The notes: generated from the sequence alone by a model not told the origin. Positions 22,640-35,190 are shown, counted from the first letter of the stretch. The stretch: DNA of 64,000 nucleotides from Glandiceps talaboti (GCF_964340395.1 NC_135552.1:3722201-3786200); one strand, 5' to 3'. Translations and numbers: made by a program.

Positions 22640-25600
22640 GGGCAGTTCTACATTGATTAGGGGGAACAGCTATACTTGACTTTTGTGAGGGAACACCTGT
22701 ACTACTTTCATAACTATACTTTTATGAGAGACAACTACACTTTACTTTCATGGAGGAACAACTATACTAATTTTATGAGGGGTAATCAGTTATACTTTAT
22801 TTTGGGGGATTACTTTACTTTTAGACAGTTATCACTACTTTATGGGGGAACAGCTGTACTTTACTGTAATAAGGGAACAGCAATAGTTTACTATTACGAT
22901 TGAACAGGTATACTATATTTACAGGAGGGTTAGTTATACTTCGATTGGAACAAATAGTGCTGTTGGGAGAACAGCTATCATTTCATTCTATGTGGGAACA
23001 GATTTACTACTGTTATGGGGGCAGTTATACTTAAGTTTTATGAGGGGACAACTTCACTTTCTTTTATAGAGGAACAACTTATGGCAGATGTAGTTATACT
23101 TTATTTTTATAGGAGGAACAGCTATACTAAGTGATACTTTAAGTCTTATAGGGGAACAGTTACACTGTACATTCATTGGGAACAGATACATTTTACTTTG
23201 ATTGGCAAACAGTTACACATTTAATTGTTTTTGGAATACATACTTCACTTTGATTGGCAAACAGTTACAGACTTACACATTTAATTGTTTTGGGAATACA
23301 TACTTCACTTTTGATTGGCAAACAGTTACACATTTAATTGTTTTGGGAATACATACTTCACTTTGATTGAGGAACAGTTGCACTTTGCTTTGATTGGGGA
23401 ACAGGTACATTTTACTTTGATTGGGGAACAGTTACACCACTTTTATTGGGAACATGTACACTTTACTTTGATTTGGGAACAGTTACACTATGTTGGAGGG
23501 GGGGGGAAACACTTACACCACTTTTATTGGGAACAGTTACACTTTACTTTGATGGGGGGGGGGCAGTTACACTTACTGGGATTGGGTAACAGTTACACTT
23601 TTATTAACTTTGCTTTGTTTAGGGAACAGTTATTTTGAGTGATGGTTTTGTCTTATGGGGAACAGTTTCACTTTACTTTGTGGGGTGGGGGGGGGGGGTT
23701 GCACTTTACATTCATTGGGGAACAGGTACATTTTACTTTGATTGGGGAACAGTTACACCACTTTTATTGGGAACATGTACACTTTACTTTGATTGGGGAA
23801 CAGTTACACCACTTTTATTGGGAACAGGTACATTTATTGTGATTGGGGAACAGTTACACTTTTGAACTTTACTTTGTTTTCTGAACAGTTACATTTTACA
23901 TTGATATAGTAACAGCTACATGTTATACTAGTATACTTTGAATCAGAAAAGGTTGTACAAAAAATTGGTCGAAGAACAGTTACAATTTACTTCTTTGCTT
24001 GGGGAACAGTTACACTTTTAAACTTTGCTTTGTTTTGGGAACAGTTACTTTGAGCATAGACCTTACGCGAAAGATGTGTAGGATCTATGCTTTGAGTGGT
24101 GGTTTAGTCTTGTGGGGAACAGTTACACTACTTTCATTAGGAACAGTTATACTTCACTTTGATTGGGGAACAGTTATACTTTACTTTTATTGAGTAACAG
24201 CAACATGTTATATACTTTGAGTCAGAAAACATTGTGCTTTACTTTGGTTGAGGAACAGTTGCATTTTACTTTTGCTTGGGGAACAGTTATACTTTACTTT
24301 GACTGGGGAACATGTACATTGTACATTGGCTGGGGAACAGGTACACTTCACTTTGATTGGGGAACAGTTACAGTTTACTTTGATTGGGAAACAGGTACAT
24401 TTTACTTTGATTGGGGAACAGTTACACTTTACTTTGAGGTGGGGGGGGGGGCAGTTGCACTTTACTTTCATCGGGGAACAGGTACATTTTACTTTGATTG
24501 GGGAACAGTTACACTTTACTTTGAGGTGGGGGGGGGGGCAGTTGCACTTTACTTTCATCGGGGAACAGGTACATTTTACTTTGGCAAACAGTTACACTTT
24601 TAAACTTTACTTTGTTTTGAGAACAGTTATGCTTCACTTTGATTGAGGAACAGTTACACTTTACTTTGATTGGAGAACAGTTACACTTTATTTTAGTTTA
24701 ATTGGGGAACAGTTATCCTTCACTTTGATTGGGGAACAGTTACAGTTTACTTTGATTGGGAAACAGGTACATTTTACTTTGATTGGGGAACAGTTACACT
24801 TTACTTTGAGGTGGGGGGGGGGGGGGGGGGCAGTTGCACTTTACTTTGATTGGGAAACAGGTACATTTTACTTTGATTGGGGAACAGTTACACTTTACTT
24901 TGAGGTGGGGGGGGGGGGGGCAGTTGCACTTTACTTTCATCGGGGAACAGGTACATTTTACTTTGATTGGGGAACAGTTACACTTTACTTTGAGGTGGGG
25001 GGGGGGCAGTTGCACTTTACTTTCATCGGGGAACAGGTACATTTTACTTTGGCAAACAGTTACACTTTTAAACTTTACTTTGTTTTGAGAACAGTTATGC
25101 TTCACTTTGATTGAGGAACAGTTACACTTTACTTTGATTGGAGAACAGTTACACTTTATTTTAGTTTAATTGGGGAACAGTTATGCTTCACTTTGATTGA
25201 GGAACAGTTACACTTTACTTTGATTGGAGAACAGTTACACTTTATTTTAGTTTAATTGTGGAACAGTTATCCTTCACTTTGATTGGGGAACAGTTACAGT
25301 TTACTTTGATTGGGGAACAGTTACACTTTACTTTGAGGTGGGGGGGGGGCAGTTACAGTTTACTTTGATTGGGAAACAGGTACATTTTACTTTGATTGGG
25401 GAACAGTTACACTTTACTTTGAGGTGGGGGGGGGCAGTTGCACTTTACTTTCATCGGGGAACAGGTACATTTTACTTTGGCAAACAGTTACACTTTTAAA
25501 CTTTACTTTGTTTTGAGAACAGTTATGCTTCACTTTGATTGAGGAACAGTTACACTTTACTTTGATTGGAGAACAGTTACACTTTATTTTAGTTTAATTG

Positions 25601-27062
25601 GGGAACAGTTATCCTTCATTTTGATTGGGAAACAGTTACATTTAGATTTAGGAACATTTATTCTTTACTTCGATTTGGGAACAGTTACACTTTACTTTGA
25701 TTTGGGAACAGTTACACTTTACTTTGATTTGGGAACAGTTACACTTTACTTTGATTTGGGAACAGTTACACTTTACTTTGGGGAACAGTTACACTTTACT
25801 TTGATTGGGTAACAGTTACACTTTACTTTGGGGAACAGTTACACTTTACTTTGATTGGGTAACAGTTATTCTTTACTTTGATTGGGGAACAGTTACACTT
25901 TACTTTGGGAAACAGTTACACTTTACTTTTATTGGGGGGCAGTTACACGCTACTTCATCGGGAATAGTTGAACTTTGATGGGGGAATTTGCACTTTACTT
26001 TCATTGGGGAACAGCTAGGTACATTTTGCTTTGATTGGCAAACAGTTACACTTTTAAACTTTACTTTGGTTAAGGGACAGTTACACTTAATTTTGCTTGG
26101 GGAACAGTTACACTTTACTTTCATTGGGGAGCAGTTACACTTTACTTTCATTGGGGAATAGGTACACTTTACTTTGCTTTAGGGACTTTTTTACACTGTA
26201 CTTTGTTTTCAGAACAGTTACACTTTACTTTGATGGCCAACAGTTGTACTCTACTTTGAGGAACAGTTATCCTTCATTTTGATTGGGAATCAGTTACATT
26301 TTACTTTGATTGGGAAAGAGTTGCACTTTACTTTAATTGGGGAACATTTACACTACTTTGATTGGGGAACATTTACACTTTACTTTCCTTGGAGATCTGT
26401 TACACGTTACTTTGATTTAGGAAAAGTTACACTTTTCTTTGGGGAACATTTACACTTTGCTTTGATCGGGGACAATTTACTTTGCTTGGAGAACAGTACA
26501 CATTACATGGCTTGGGGAACAATTACGCTTTACTTTGAATGGGCAACAGTTACACTTTATTTCAATTGGAGAACAGTTATCCTTCATTTTGATTGGGGAA
26601 CAGTTACACTTTGATTTAGGAACGTGTATTCTTTACTTTGATTTGAGAACAGTTACACTTTACTTTGATTGGGTAACAGTTCACTTTACTTTTATTGGGG
26701 AACAGTTACACTTTATTTTGATTGGGGAACAGTTATTCTTTACTTTAATTGGGGAACATTTATTCTTTACTTAGATTTGGGAGCTGTTATTTATGTTGAT
26801 TGGGGAACAGTTATTCTTTACTGTGATTGGGGAACAGATGTACTTTACTTATATTTGGGAAGAGTTATTCTTTACTTTGATTGGGGAAGAGTTACACTTT
26901 ACTTTTATTGGAGAACAGTTACACTTTATTTTGATTGGGTAACAGTTACACTTTACTTTGATGGGGTAACTGTTACACTTTACTTTGATTGGGTAACTGT
27001 TACACTTTACTTTGATTGGGGAACAGTTATTCTTTACTTTGATTGGGTAACAGTTACACTTT
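22640..27062. repeat. Very large 27-bp minisatellite, left block
   Basis: More than 4.4 kb of units whose core is GGGGAACAGTTACACTTTAC followed by TTTGATT. Units are ragged at the left edge (22640-23150) and regular inside. Runs of 8-17 G follow a TTTGAGGTGG variant. A higher-order repeat of roughly 430-470 bp is visible at about 24590, 25055 and 25490. Since 27 is a multiple of three, all frames remain open over long distances and give nonapeptide repeats (EQLHFTLIG, GTVTLYFDW, KVKCNCSPI). These are artefacts. Confidence 0.95.
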
Positions 27063-27064
27063 AT

Positions 27065-29454
27065 TAGCTCCGCTGTCAGCGAAAGCTGAAAGCGTAGCTT
27101 TAGGTATAGGTTGTATAGAGTATAGAGTGAATCATAGGTGTCCGTCAAACTTTTATATTTTCATTATTTTCTCCGAAAGTGACTGTCAGAATTCTTAGAT
27201 ATTTGGTGTGCATGTTCCCTGGGGGGAGGCTATTCAGCTTTGTTCATACCAAGTTGATCTGTGCCATTTTCAATTTTTTATGATTTTTTTTCATAAAATG
27301 TCATTTTCATCATCTCCGTGAAAACTTCTTGTTAGATTGCTTTGATATCTGGTGTGTTGATGTGCAGGGGGTAGCTTACTCAGGTTTGTTAATTTCAAGT
27401 CAGCACATCTTCATTTTTATTTTTTATGATTTTTTTTTGTAATTTGAAAAAAAAATGAATATGTTAATGAGTATTATGACCGACGCCATATTGGAAATCA
27501 GTCGACGAGACTTTAAGTAAACTGCCACTTTTCAAAAGACACTATTGACGTCAAACAAGCAATGTAATATGTGCTATAGTCATAATTCTACGCATTGGGC
27601 GCCCAAATGCATGAAGTGACAAGCGTTTATTCGAAACAGGGTTGTAAACTTCAAATCCAAATTCTGCACCCCTTCTACATAATCAGCCAGTCCGCAACAT
27701 CCTTATTTGCATACTCTATCCTGATTCGACCAGAAGCTGAAGCTGACCTCATTTGACCGGGTGAATTTCCACAGCAAGTAACACAGGACGTTCTTGGTAC
27801 TCACTAAAATCACACTTCAGACCCACTATAAAAATGTGATGTTTTCAGATAACATGTAACTTGTGATTAATTCTATATTGTCATGCAATTTGGAGTGACA
27901 GTGAACCAGAATTAAGACAACTTGCGTAAGGAAGGCATGCCTTGGCATGCGGTTGAAGTTATGCAAGAGCAGTCTAACTGCGGACTGTGAATCAACCAAA
28001 CTTTGTTTATTGGCTGACAGTCACATGTAAAGTTAAACGACATGAACGTGTCTTGCCATTTCCAAAATGCAAATATTTAAAAATAATTAGAATAATTACA
28101 ACTTTAATTTGGCTTCAGACTTTGCATTACGTTTTGCGTATCTTTCCCCGTTTTACATGTAAATCCGAAAAGGTTCTCTCTCGTCATGTCATCAGTGATC
28201 ATACCGTGAGGGGCTGCTTTGAGTACGAGCGAAGTGAGGCATGTTGAGGTATTTTGTTGAGAATTATAAATATTGCGAAATGTCAAGTACAAGGTTTAAA
28301 TACAATGGAATGATGAAAAAAATGGCCGAGTCTGCTGACAGGCGCCGGTCACAAGAAACACTGTAAATTAAATATCAGACGATGTATGTATTAATCGACA
28401 TCTTTCTTAGTTTCCGTACGGCGACAATCCCAGGTACCCGGATGCACGAGGGACTAACCCGGAAGCAAGTCGTTGTCAGCCATACGTTACAGTGGTAACA
28501 TCGTCCGAGAAATCGCTGTGTTCAGAGTATCTTTATTCACAGAATTGTTGTTTTCGAGTGAAAACGCGTCTTTAATTGTATAACTCTAACAAATGAAGAC
28601 ATGTCAAGTTATATTTTGAAAGTTGTATCGCTAGTTTGAGACGATTTTCTCACGTACTATAGTACTATCGAGGCTTACTTGGACTTGGACCTTACTCCAG
28701 TTCATAGGGAAGTTTAGCCAGTCCGATAATTCTTTCTGGTTTAGTTTACAACACTTTTGATCACGCAGATTTTGTTGTTGTGATGAAAAGAAATAAAAAA
28801 AAAGATCACTTCAACCATTTCGTTGTGTTTTCTTTATGAAAGGTAATAGAACATGAACGAGTGTTACCACTGTAACGTATGGCTGAGAATGACTCTCTTT
28901 CGGGTACTTGGCGGGGATTGTCGCCGTCCGGAAATAAGATGGCGATTAATACATTTCTTCCCTATATATATCTACTACAACTTGTACAAGTTGAATGTTG
29001 TTGACTTGGTAAATTTGTTAGAAAATTGAAATTCAAATTGCCTCAAAATTATTTTATATCCCTAGTTTATTTCATTCATCATTAAAATTTTCCAGGGTTA
29101 AAGCTGTAAGACACTGGTATTATTTATAGCCAACCTCAAATTCCTCTTATTTTTCTTTTTCTTGTGTGCATTTCCCAGTCATTTTTTTTCTGAGATTTTG
29201 TGCAATTTTTCATAACAGTAGATTTTTGTTATAAAAATGGTGGCTATGGTATAAAAGTACAATACATTACCAACTTCTGTGTAAAATGTGTTTTATAGTG
29301 AGACATCATATGAACCACTAACCACTTTATTGCATCGCTAAAACAAAACTGCATAGTGAAGAGCTGAAGAACTGAACCACTTCTACATGTCACCAAAATA
29401 AAAAATAAAATAAAATAAAAACCAGCGGAGCTATTCTGACCGATAGGTCGCTTG
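27065..29454. mobile_element. 2.4-kb insertion splitting the 27-bp minisatellite
   Basis: The minisatellite stops at TAGCTCCGCTG (27065-27075) and resumes after CAGCGGAGCTA (29423-29433) plus 21 bp. The two 11-mers are exact inverted repeats. The left part carries CTCCGAAAGTGACTGTCAGA and TTTGGTGTGCATGTTCCC, repeat-like phrases recurring in diverged form at 27310-27375 and echoed at 30540. The middle (27480-28380) looks like unique sequence. The insert also contains the inverted-repeat element at 28386-28954. No transposase frame is recognised. Confidence 0.55.
28386..28954. mobile_element. Inverted-repeat element inside the 2.4-kb insertion
   Basis: Both ends read ATGTATTAATCG going inward (28386-28397, and its complement at 28943-28954). 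The arms continue through GGCGACAATCCC and CAGCCATACGTTACAGTGGT, complementary to ACCACTGTAACGTATGGCTG at about 28866-28885. Arms are about 115 bp with mismatches. No target-site duplication or coding region is evident. Confidence 0.7.
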
Positions 29455-29952
29455 TTTTGATTGGGGAAGTTATTCTTTACTTTGATTTGGGAACAGTTAC
29501 ACTTTAATTTGATTGGGGAACATTTATTCTTTACTTTGATTTGGGAACAGTTGCACTTTACTTTGATTGGGGAACATTTACACTTCACTTTGATTGGGGA
29601 ACAGTTGCATGTTACTTTGATTGGGGAACAGTTATTCTTTACTTTGATTGGGGAACAGTTATTCTTTACGTTGATTGGGATCAATTATTCTTTACTGTGA
29701 TTGGGGAACAGTTACACTTTACTTTGATTGAGGAACAGTTACACTTTACTTTGATTGAGGAACAGTTACACTTTACTTAGATTTGGGCGCTGTTAGTCTT
29801 TACTGTGATTGGGGAACAGTTGTACTTTACTTTGCTTTGGGAACAGTTGTACTTTACTTAGATTTGTGAAGAGTTATTCTTTACTTTGATTTGGGAACAG
29901 TTGTACTTTACTTTGATTTGGGGGGAACATTACACTTTACTTTAATAAAGGA
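29455..29952. repeat. 27-bp minisatellite, right block
   Basis: Same 27-bp unit family as the block at 22640-27062 (TTTGATTGGGGAACAGTTAT and variants), continuing after the insertion. It ends near a run of TTTACTTTAATAAAGG. Confidence 0.93.
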
Positions 29953-30454
29953 AAAGCTATATGTTACATTAAAATGTATGTGTAAAATGTCAAAATTTAG
30001 GCAATATGACAATCTTTATATTTTTCACCATGATGTTCCTGATGATGTACTTTGAATGAGTACTATATGTTACCTTTGAATAAATGTTAATTTTGTGCGA
30101 AAACAAACCAGAATGGTTTTATCAGTGTATTACTACACTCTAATGGCTACCATGGTAACTGAGCAACATTTGAGTAGATTATGATGTGAAACGTGGTGAT
30201 CTTGTATGTATGCAGATATTTTGTACAAATAACACTTTGTGAAATAAAACAACTGTTCGTGATTTTTCCATTTATTTTCAATTGTAAACATTTTAGTATT
30301 GTTTCCATGGCAGCCCAAATTTTTTATGATTTTTCTGAATGTTGTTAGAGGATACCCAACTATATGTAACAGCTTGTATATGTATTGCCATTTTGTAATT
30401 ATTTTCATGATTGGTTTTTACTTTCCATAAGGAAGGTTATATATTAAAGATTAA

Positions 30455-31130
30455 AAGTCTGTGCCTGTGTCTGTGCCTGTGTCTGTGTCTGTGTGTGTCT
30501 GCCTGCATCATCGTTTCTCAAAAATGGCTGGCCCAATTCAAATGAAATTTGGTGTGCATATTCTTTAGGATAATGGCTCGAATTGGTTAGGTTTTGCTAA
30601 ACATGCCATGAATATTAATGAGCTATTTAAATAGTTAAAGGTTTTTGGTAATTTGGCTGTATCTTAAGATTACAAGCTTCAAATTCAATATAATATGGGA
30701 CATGCATAGATAACAAAGTGCATGCGTCATATAAAGTTTGATAATATAGCTTGCAGTTTTAATGACTCATTTGCATAATTGACGATTTTCAGTAATTAGG
30801 CTATAAGTTAAGAATGCACTCTTAAAGTTCAATGTAATTTGGCCAATACATCATCAACCACATGAAAGGGCACATGTTCTGAAAAGCTTTTTGATGATAG
30901 CTTTCAGTTTTAATGAGTAATTTGCATAATTAATGTTCAGTAATTAGGCAGCTATACATGAACAGTGCACTGCACGCTTCAAGTTCCATATAATTTGGTA
31001 CGTACATTCATGATACCAGGGTGCAAAAGTCGCATAAGCTTACTGATGTAACACTTGGTTTTAATTAGTCATTTGCATGATTAATGATTTTCAGTAATTA
31101 GGCTACATCTTAAGAATGCACCATACCTTT
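30455..31130. repeat. Simple-repeat start plus tandem modules of about 150 bp (family E)
   Basis: Begins with a GTCTGTGTCT-type simple repeat, then TTTCTCAAAAATGGCTGGCC and AAATTTGGTGTGCATATTC. It then has about four diverged modules of roughly 150 bp, each with TTTGCATAATTAATGATTTT and CAGTAATTAGGCTA. The layout parallels the element at 58795-59740. Confidence 0.7.
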
Positions 31131-31354
31131 GTCATAAAATTAATATTTTGCCGAGTAACATTGAAAACTTAGTAGATAGACTTTATTTTATTGTCTTCAC
31201 CGTGGTATCAATGGCAAGCTTTCTAATGACACTTTGACCTTGACCCTCATCTTTAATGTCACCTAGGCAATACGTTGTTAAAAGCTTACCTTTCGGGTAT
31301 AGACATTCAAATAGTCTTAAGTTGTAGAAAGAAAAAAATTGGATGGACATTTTG

Positions 31355-32470
31355 ACTGAGCAATAAGGGACTGGTCAGTGGGGGGGGGGGTGGATTCTTA
31401 AATTGGGCCGACAAAAAGTCACTGACCACCAACCCCCCCCCCCCCCCCCAACCCCCCCCGTATCTGTAAAACCAAAAACAGGCTGACCCCCTATCACGTA
31501 ATTCTAAAATATGATGACCCCCCCCCCCCCCCCCCCCCATATATAATATGGTACATGACAGGTATTTTTTTTTATCACGACTCAGTGAGGGCTGCTTCAC
31601 TGTCTTGCATCTACTTTATAAGATCCCGGGTTAGCACTATCATACATGTAATTATAATTATTGACTACACATGGTAAATATATTCCAAAATGAGTTTAAT
31701 AGCATCTTCACAGTGAAAGGTATGGGAAAGCTTGAGCAGGGAATATGTATATCTCTTATAGGGGGTCTCCCCCTAGAAGTCATGGAGGTTTTTTACTCTG
31801 AAAAGTCAATTTTGAGACTATTCAAGCCCTTTCAGACAATAATTTCCAAGCTTTACAAGACAGCACTAACATATAAAAAGCAACTATACAGGGTTGAAAT
31901 ACTTTTGAGATATACTTTGATAGCATCTTGACAGTAAGAGTGGAAGAGCTTGAGACTGGGATATGTCCACCTCATGTGGGGGGTCCAAGGGGGTCTCTCC
32001 CTCTAGAAGCCATGGAGGATTTTTACTCTTAAAGCCAATTTTTAGGCTATTCAGACCCTTTCAAGCAATAACTCGATGCATGCTTTACAAGACCGCACCA
32101 GAAACTATTCTTTATAACTTGCATAGGGTTGAAATAAGTTAAATGCATCATACATGTAGTAAAGGTCAGCACATCTACTGGTAGTATCATTGGTAGGGGA
32201 ATTTTAATCATAGTTTAAGGCAATTTTAGACTACCTTGGCAAACATTTCACATCTTTAAAAGACAATACATGTATCATCTCAAATTAGAATAGGGTGAAA
32301 ATATTTAAGAAAAGTTTAAAACCATTATGACATGTACAGTAAAAAGGTTGTTGGTGCATCTGATTGTTGGTTTAATGCATGAGTGACCTCTGGGGGTGAG
32401 GGAGTCCTTGGGGTTTTCCCCCTGGCAGATCTGCAGTGTTTTGCTTCTATTAAGGCAATGTTGGACCGGG
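31355..32470. repeat. Dispersed repeat family C, copy 3
   Basis: Contains GGCCGACAAAAAGTCACTGA, poly-C and poly-G tracts (31381-31390, 31432-31460, 31515-31538), GAGACTGGGATATGTCCACC and TGTTGGTGCATCTGATTGTT. Part of the unit is internally repeated: CCCCTAGAAGTCATGGAGG at 31770 and CCTCTAGAAGCCATGGAGG near 32000. Non-coding. Confidence 0.75.
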
Positions 32471-32479
32471 TATTAAACA

Positions 32480-33110
32480 TTAGTTTAATAGATAACAATC
32501 CGGTCAGTCAGATGGGTAAAATGGTAGTCAGAGTGACCCTTGTTGTTTCATTTTTTTGTACATTTTTCATTGTAATAGCTTTATTAAAATGATGGGTTGG
32601 TCCTTTAGTTATAGAAATTGAAATAAGAAAGAAAAATAGTTGGTGATACTACTTTAAATTCATAATCTTACTTTAACAGTCAAGATGACTTAGAAATGAC
32701 AATAAATTAAGTTAGAAGGATATACAAGTAGTTATTAAAAGTCCTAAATTTCAGCAATAAATGATAACTTTTGTCCAGATATGCTTTATGATAACACCAC
32801 CTTACCATCAATGATGTTTTGATTATTTTCTTGTCTGGTCATAGAGGGCGTCATTACAAAATTTTGTAAGATACCATAACATATGGTCACTCAGGTCGTT
32901 AGAAACACAGAAGTCAATAACATTATCCTTCAGTTAACTGTCATCACTTGGCAGGTGCATTGTCTTATTTTTCAGGTTCCTTCCATATCAATGTAAAAGA
33001 TGTGAGATATGTGAATCAAAGCTATTGCATCACTCTTGTGACCCGGTTAGTATTAATATTTCTGCAGAGACGCATCATGCAGACTTCACATAATAATGCC
33101 ATGATTGTCA
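32480..33110. other. Non-coding stretch before the LINE relic
   Basis: AT-rich. No exon, RNA or clear repeat recognised. Confidence 0.4.
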
Positions 33111-33120
33111 TCCCCATTCA

Positions 33121-33615
33121 TTCTTCTTCCACCCTGTCATTGATAATGATATAGTTAACATAATTAAACGCATGGACCCATGTAAAGCCATGGGACACGA
33201 TCACATTCACCCGAAGGTAGTCATCGATGCAAGTCCTGTTATTTCTGGTCCTCTAGCATATATTGTAAACTGCTCTTTAGCTACTGGCATCTTTCCAGAT
33301 GCTCTTAAGTTTGCAAAGATCACTCCAATCTATAAGAAAGGATGTGCACTAGATGTAGGCAACTATAGGCCGATCTCCATTTTACCTACACTTAGCAAAG
33401 TTATCGAGTCAGTCGTCAAGGACCAGCTGTTATCTTTTCTGGACAAATTCGACATTCTTATCAGTACCCAGTATGGCTTTCGAAAGCAGTATAGCACCAA
33501 ACTTGCACTTGCTGACCTAGTATCTGATCTCTCCGATAAAATGGATGATGGATACACTACCTTCGGTATATTTATTGACCTAAAAAAGCTTTTGACACGA
33601 TTGATCATGGTGAAA
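33121..33615 (+). pseudogene. LINE reverse-transcriptase fragment (CR1/L2/Jockey-like)
   Basis: An open frame reads VNIIKRMDPCKAMGHDHIHP, then a NCSLATGIFPDALKFAKITP-type stretch, IYKKG, NYRPISILPTLSKVIES, QYGFRKQYSTKLALADL and FGIFIDLKK. These are the N-terminal RT motifs of non-LTR retrotransposons. The expected AFDTIDH motif follows in another frame after an A-run near 33586-33591, so a one-base indel breaks the gene. The downstream catalytic box is absent: the copy is truncated at about 33610. It is 5' truncated too, with no endonuclease. Confidence 0.9.
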
Positions 33616-33813
33616 TAAAGATTCATTCATGTACCTGGTTGTGTTATCCAAAATCACATCCATAGATATGTTGAGTGCATATAGTGTGTGTATATACCTG
33701 AGTGTGTTTAAATGCGCATGTGTGTAAATATGTGCTTGTGTGCATGCATGCATGTTCATATAAACTGCAGCCACCCTACCGGTAAACGCATCACCGAGAA
33801 ATGGGCTTTTATA

Positions 33814-33822
33814 TCTATTTTT
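33814..33822 (-). promoter_or_regulatory. snRNA 3'-box-like element
   Basis: On the minus strand this reads AAAAATAGA, matching the AAARNNAGA core of the metazoan snRNA 3' box. It lies 15 nt past the U2 3' end. The GTTT part is degenerate (TTAAAATT). Confidence 0.45.
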
Positions 33823-33837
33823 TAATTTTAAATAAGA

Positions 33838-34024
33838 GGTGGACCGTTCCCGGAGGTACTGCAATACCGGGTCGATCCGTGGCCAGGATGGAGCAAGCCC
33901 CTATTCCATGGCCCGTTTCCAAAAATCAGTTTAATATCGAGCTGCTCGATGAGCAGCGTATCAGATATTAAGCTGATAAGAACAGATACTACACATGATC
34001 TTAGCCAAAAGGCCGAGAAGCGAT
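33838..34024 (-). ncRNA. U2: U2 spliceosomal snRNA
   Basis: The minus strand begins ATCGCTTCTCGGCCTTTTGG and includes the branch-point-recognition region GTGTAGTATCTGTTC and the hairpin CTGCTCATCGAGCAG. It continues through the Sm site GATTTTTGGAA, then CTTGCTCC and GGTATTGCAGTACCTCC, and ends GGTCCACC. All conserved blocks of metazoan U2 are present in order. The length is 187 nt, the same as vertebrate U2. Changes relative to vertebrates lie mainly in stems IIb, III and IV. This looks like a complete gene rather than a truncated retro-copy: there is no adjacent poly-A tail and a 3'-box-like element follows. No TATA box is seen upstream, as expected for Pol II snRNA genes. A proximal sequence element could not be identified with confidence. 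Confidence 0.95.
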
Positions 34025-34392
34025 ACTGATAAATGGGGCTGGTGGGACCGTATCTCAACGAACAAAACATTGTGTGCGGTTTTCGAACGGCAACACGATA
34101 ATTGAATTCATTAAGTAGTATTAGTTAGTACATTACATTTGACTAAAAGTATATAAATTAGATTTATTTTACCTCTGTAACATGTACGTGAAAGTTAAAT
34201 AGATTAGTTTTCTTTATTCACTTCATTTTTCCCCATATTTCTGTCGAAATTTCACATTGATGCATACGAAATATCCTCCTTTGATATGCTAATTTTACTT
34301 CCGTACATCCGGGTAATCAGTTATGAAGCGTACACCATTCACTGTAAAAACTGTATACATAAACAGTAAACCAAGCCAGATGATGATTTTTA

Positions 34393-34693
34393 TGAGGTGA
34401 GATTAGTGCCAAAACACTTGTCTTAACATTATTTTTAGTTTACATTTTCATTTTATTCTCCCATTTTGTCTCCATTTTTATAAAAATGTGAACACAATTA
34501 GATAAAAATACAAGCAAAATAAGAGGTTGAAATAAAAATGCAAACACAATTAGATAAAAATGCAAACAAAATGAGAGGTTGAAATAAAAATGTGAACACA
34601 ATGAGATAAAAATGGAGACAAAATGGGAGAATAAAATGAAAATGTAAACTAAAAATAATGTTAAGACAAGTGTTTTGGCATAATCTCACCTCA
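34393..34693. mobile_element. 301-bp internal fold-back element
   Basis: It has its own complete pair of family-T inverted ends. The right end has lost two bases (GGCATAATCT instead of GGCACTAATCT). TA follows at 34694-34695. Its core is GTCTCCATTTTTAT followed by an array of AAAAATG-type units. Confidence 0.8.
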
Positions 34694-34699
34694 TACTCT

Positions 34700-35190
34700 C
34701 AGTGTGTTTGCATTTTTATTTCAACCTCTCATTTTGTTTACATTTTTATCTCATTGTGTTTCCATTTTTATCTCATTGTGTTTGCATTTTTATTTCAACC
34801 TCTCATTTTGTTTGCATTTTTATCTAATTGTATTCACATTTTTATTTCAACCTCTCATTTTGTTTGCATTTTTATCTAATTGTATTCACATTTTTATTTC
34901 AACCTCTCATTGTGTTTGCATTTTTATTTCAACATCCCATTTTGTTTGCATTTTTATTTCAAGCTCTCATTTTGTTTGCATTTTCATTTCAACCTCTCAT
35001 TTTGTTTGCATTTTTATCTAATTGTGTTCACATTTTTATTTCAACCTCTCATTGTGTTTGCATTTTTATTTCAACCTCTCATTTTGTTTGCATTTTTATT
35101 TCAACCTCTCATTTTGTTTGCATTTTTATCTAATTGTGTTCACATTTTTATTTGGTTGTCATTGTGTTCACATTTTTATTATCTATCTCA
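34700..35190. repeat. Left tandem arm of the fold-back element
   Basis: Composite unit of about 52 bp (TTTGCATTTTTATCTAATTG, then TGTTCACATTTTTATTTCAA and CCTCTCATTTTG) in several variants. The open frames full of F, H and C residues here and on the opposite strand at 36546-36921 are repeat artefacts. Confidence 0.9.

Noticed and set aside
23315-27148. Open frames up to 146 codons with EQLHFTLIG-type repeats
   Set aside because: Explained by a 27-bp tandem unit that leaves all frames open. There are no start context, splice sites or conserved non-repeat part.
31307-31600. Minus-strand 97-codon Gly/Pro-rich frame
   Set aside because: Produced by poly-C and poly-G tracts inside repeat family C.
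33828-34070. 80-codon minus-strand open frame
   Set aside because: It is the U2 snRNA gene read as protein.
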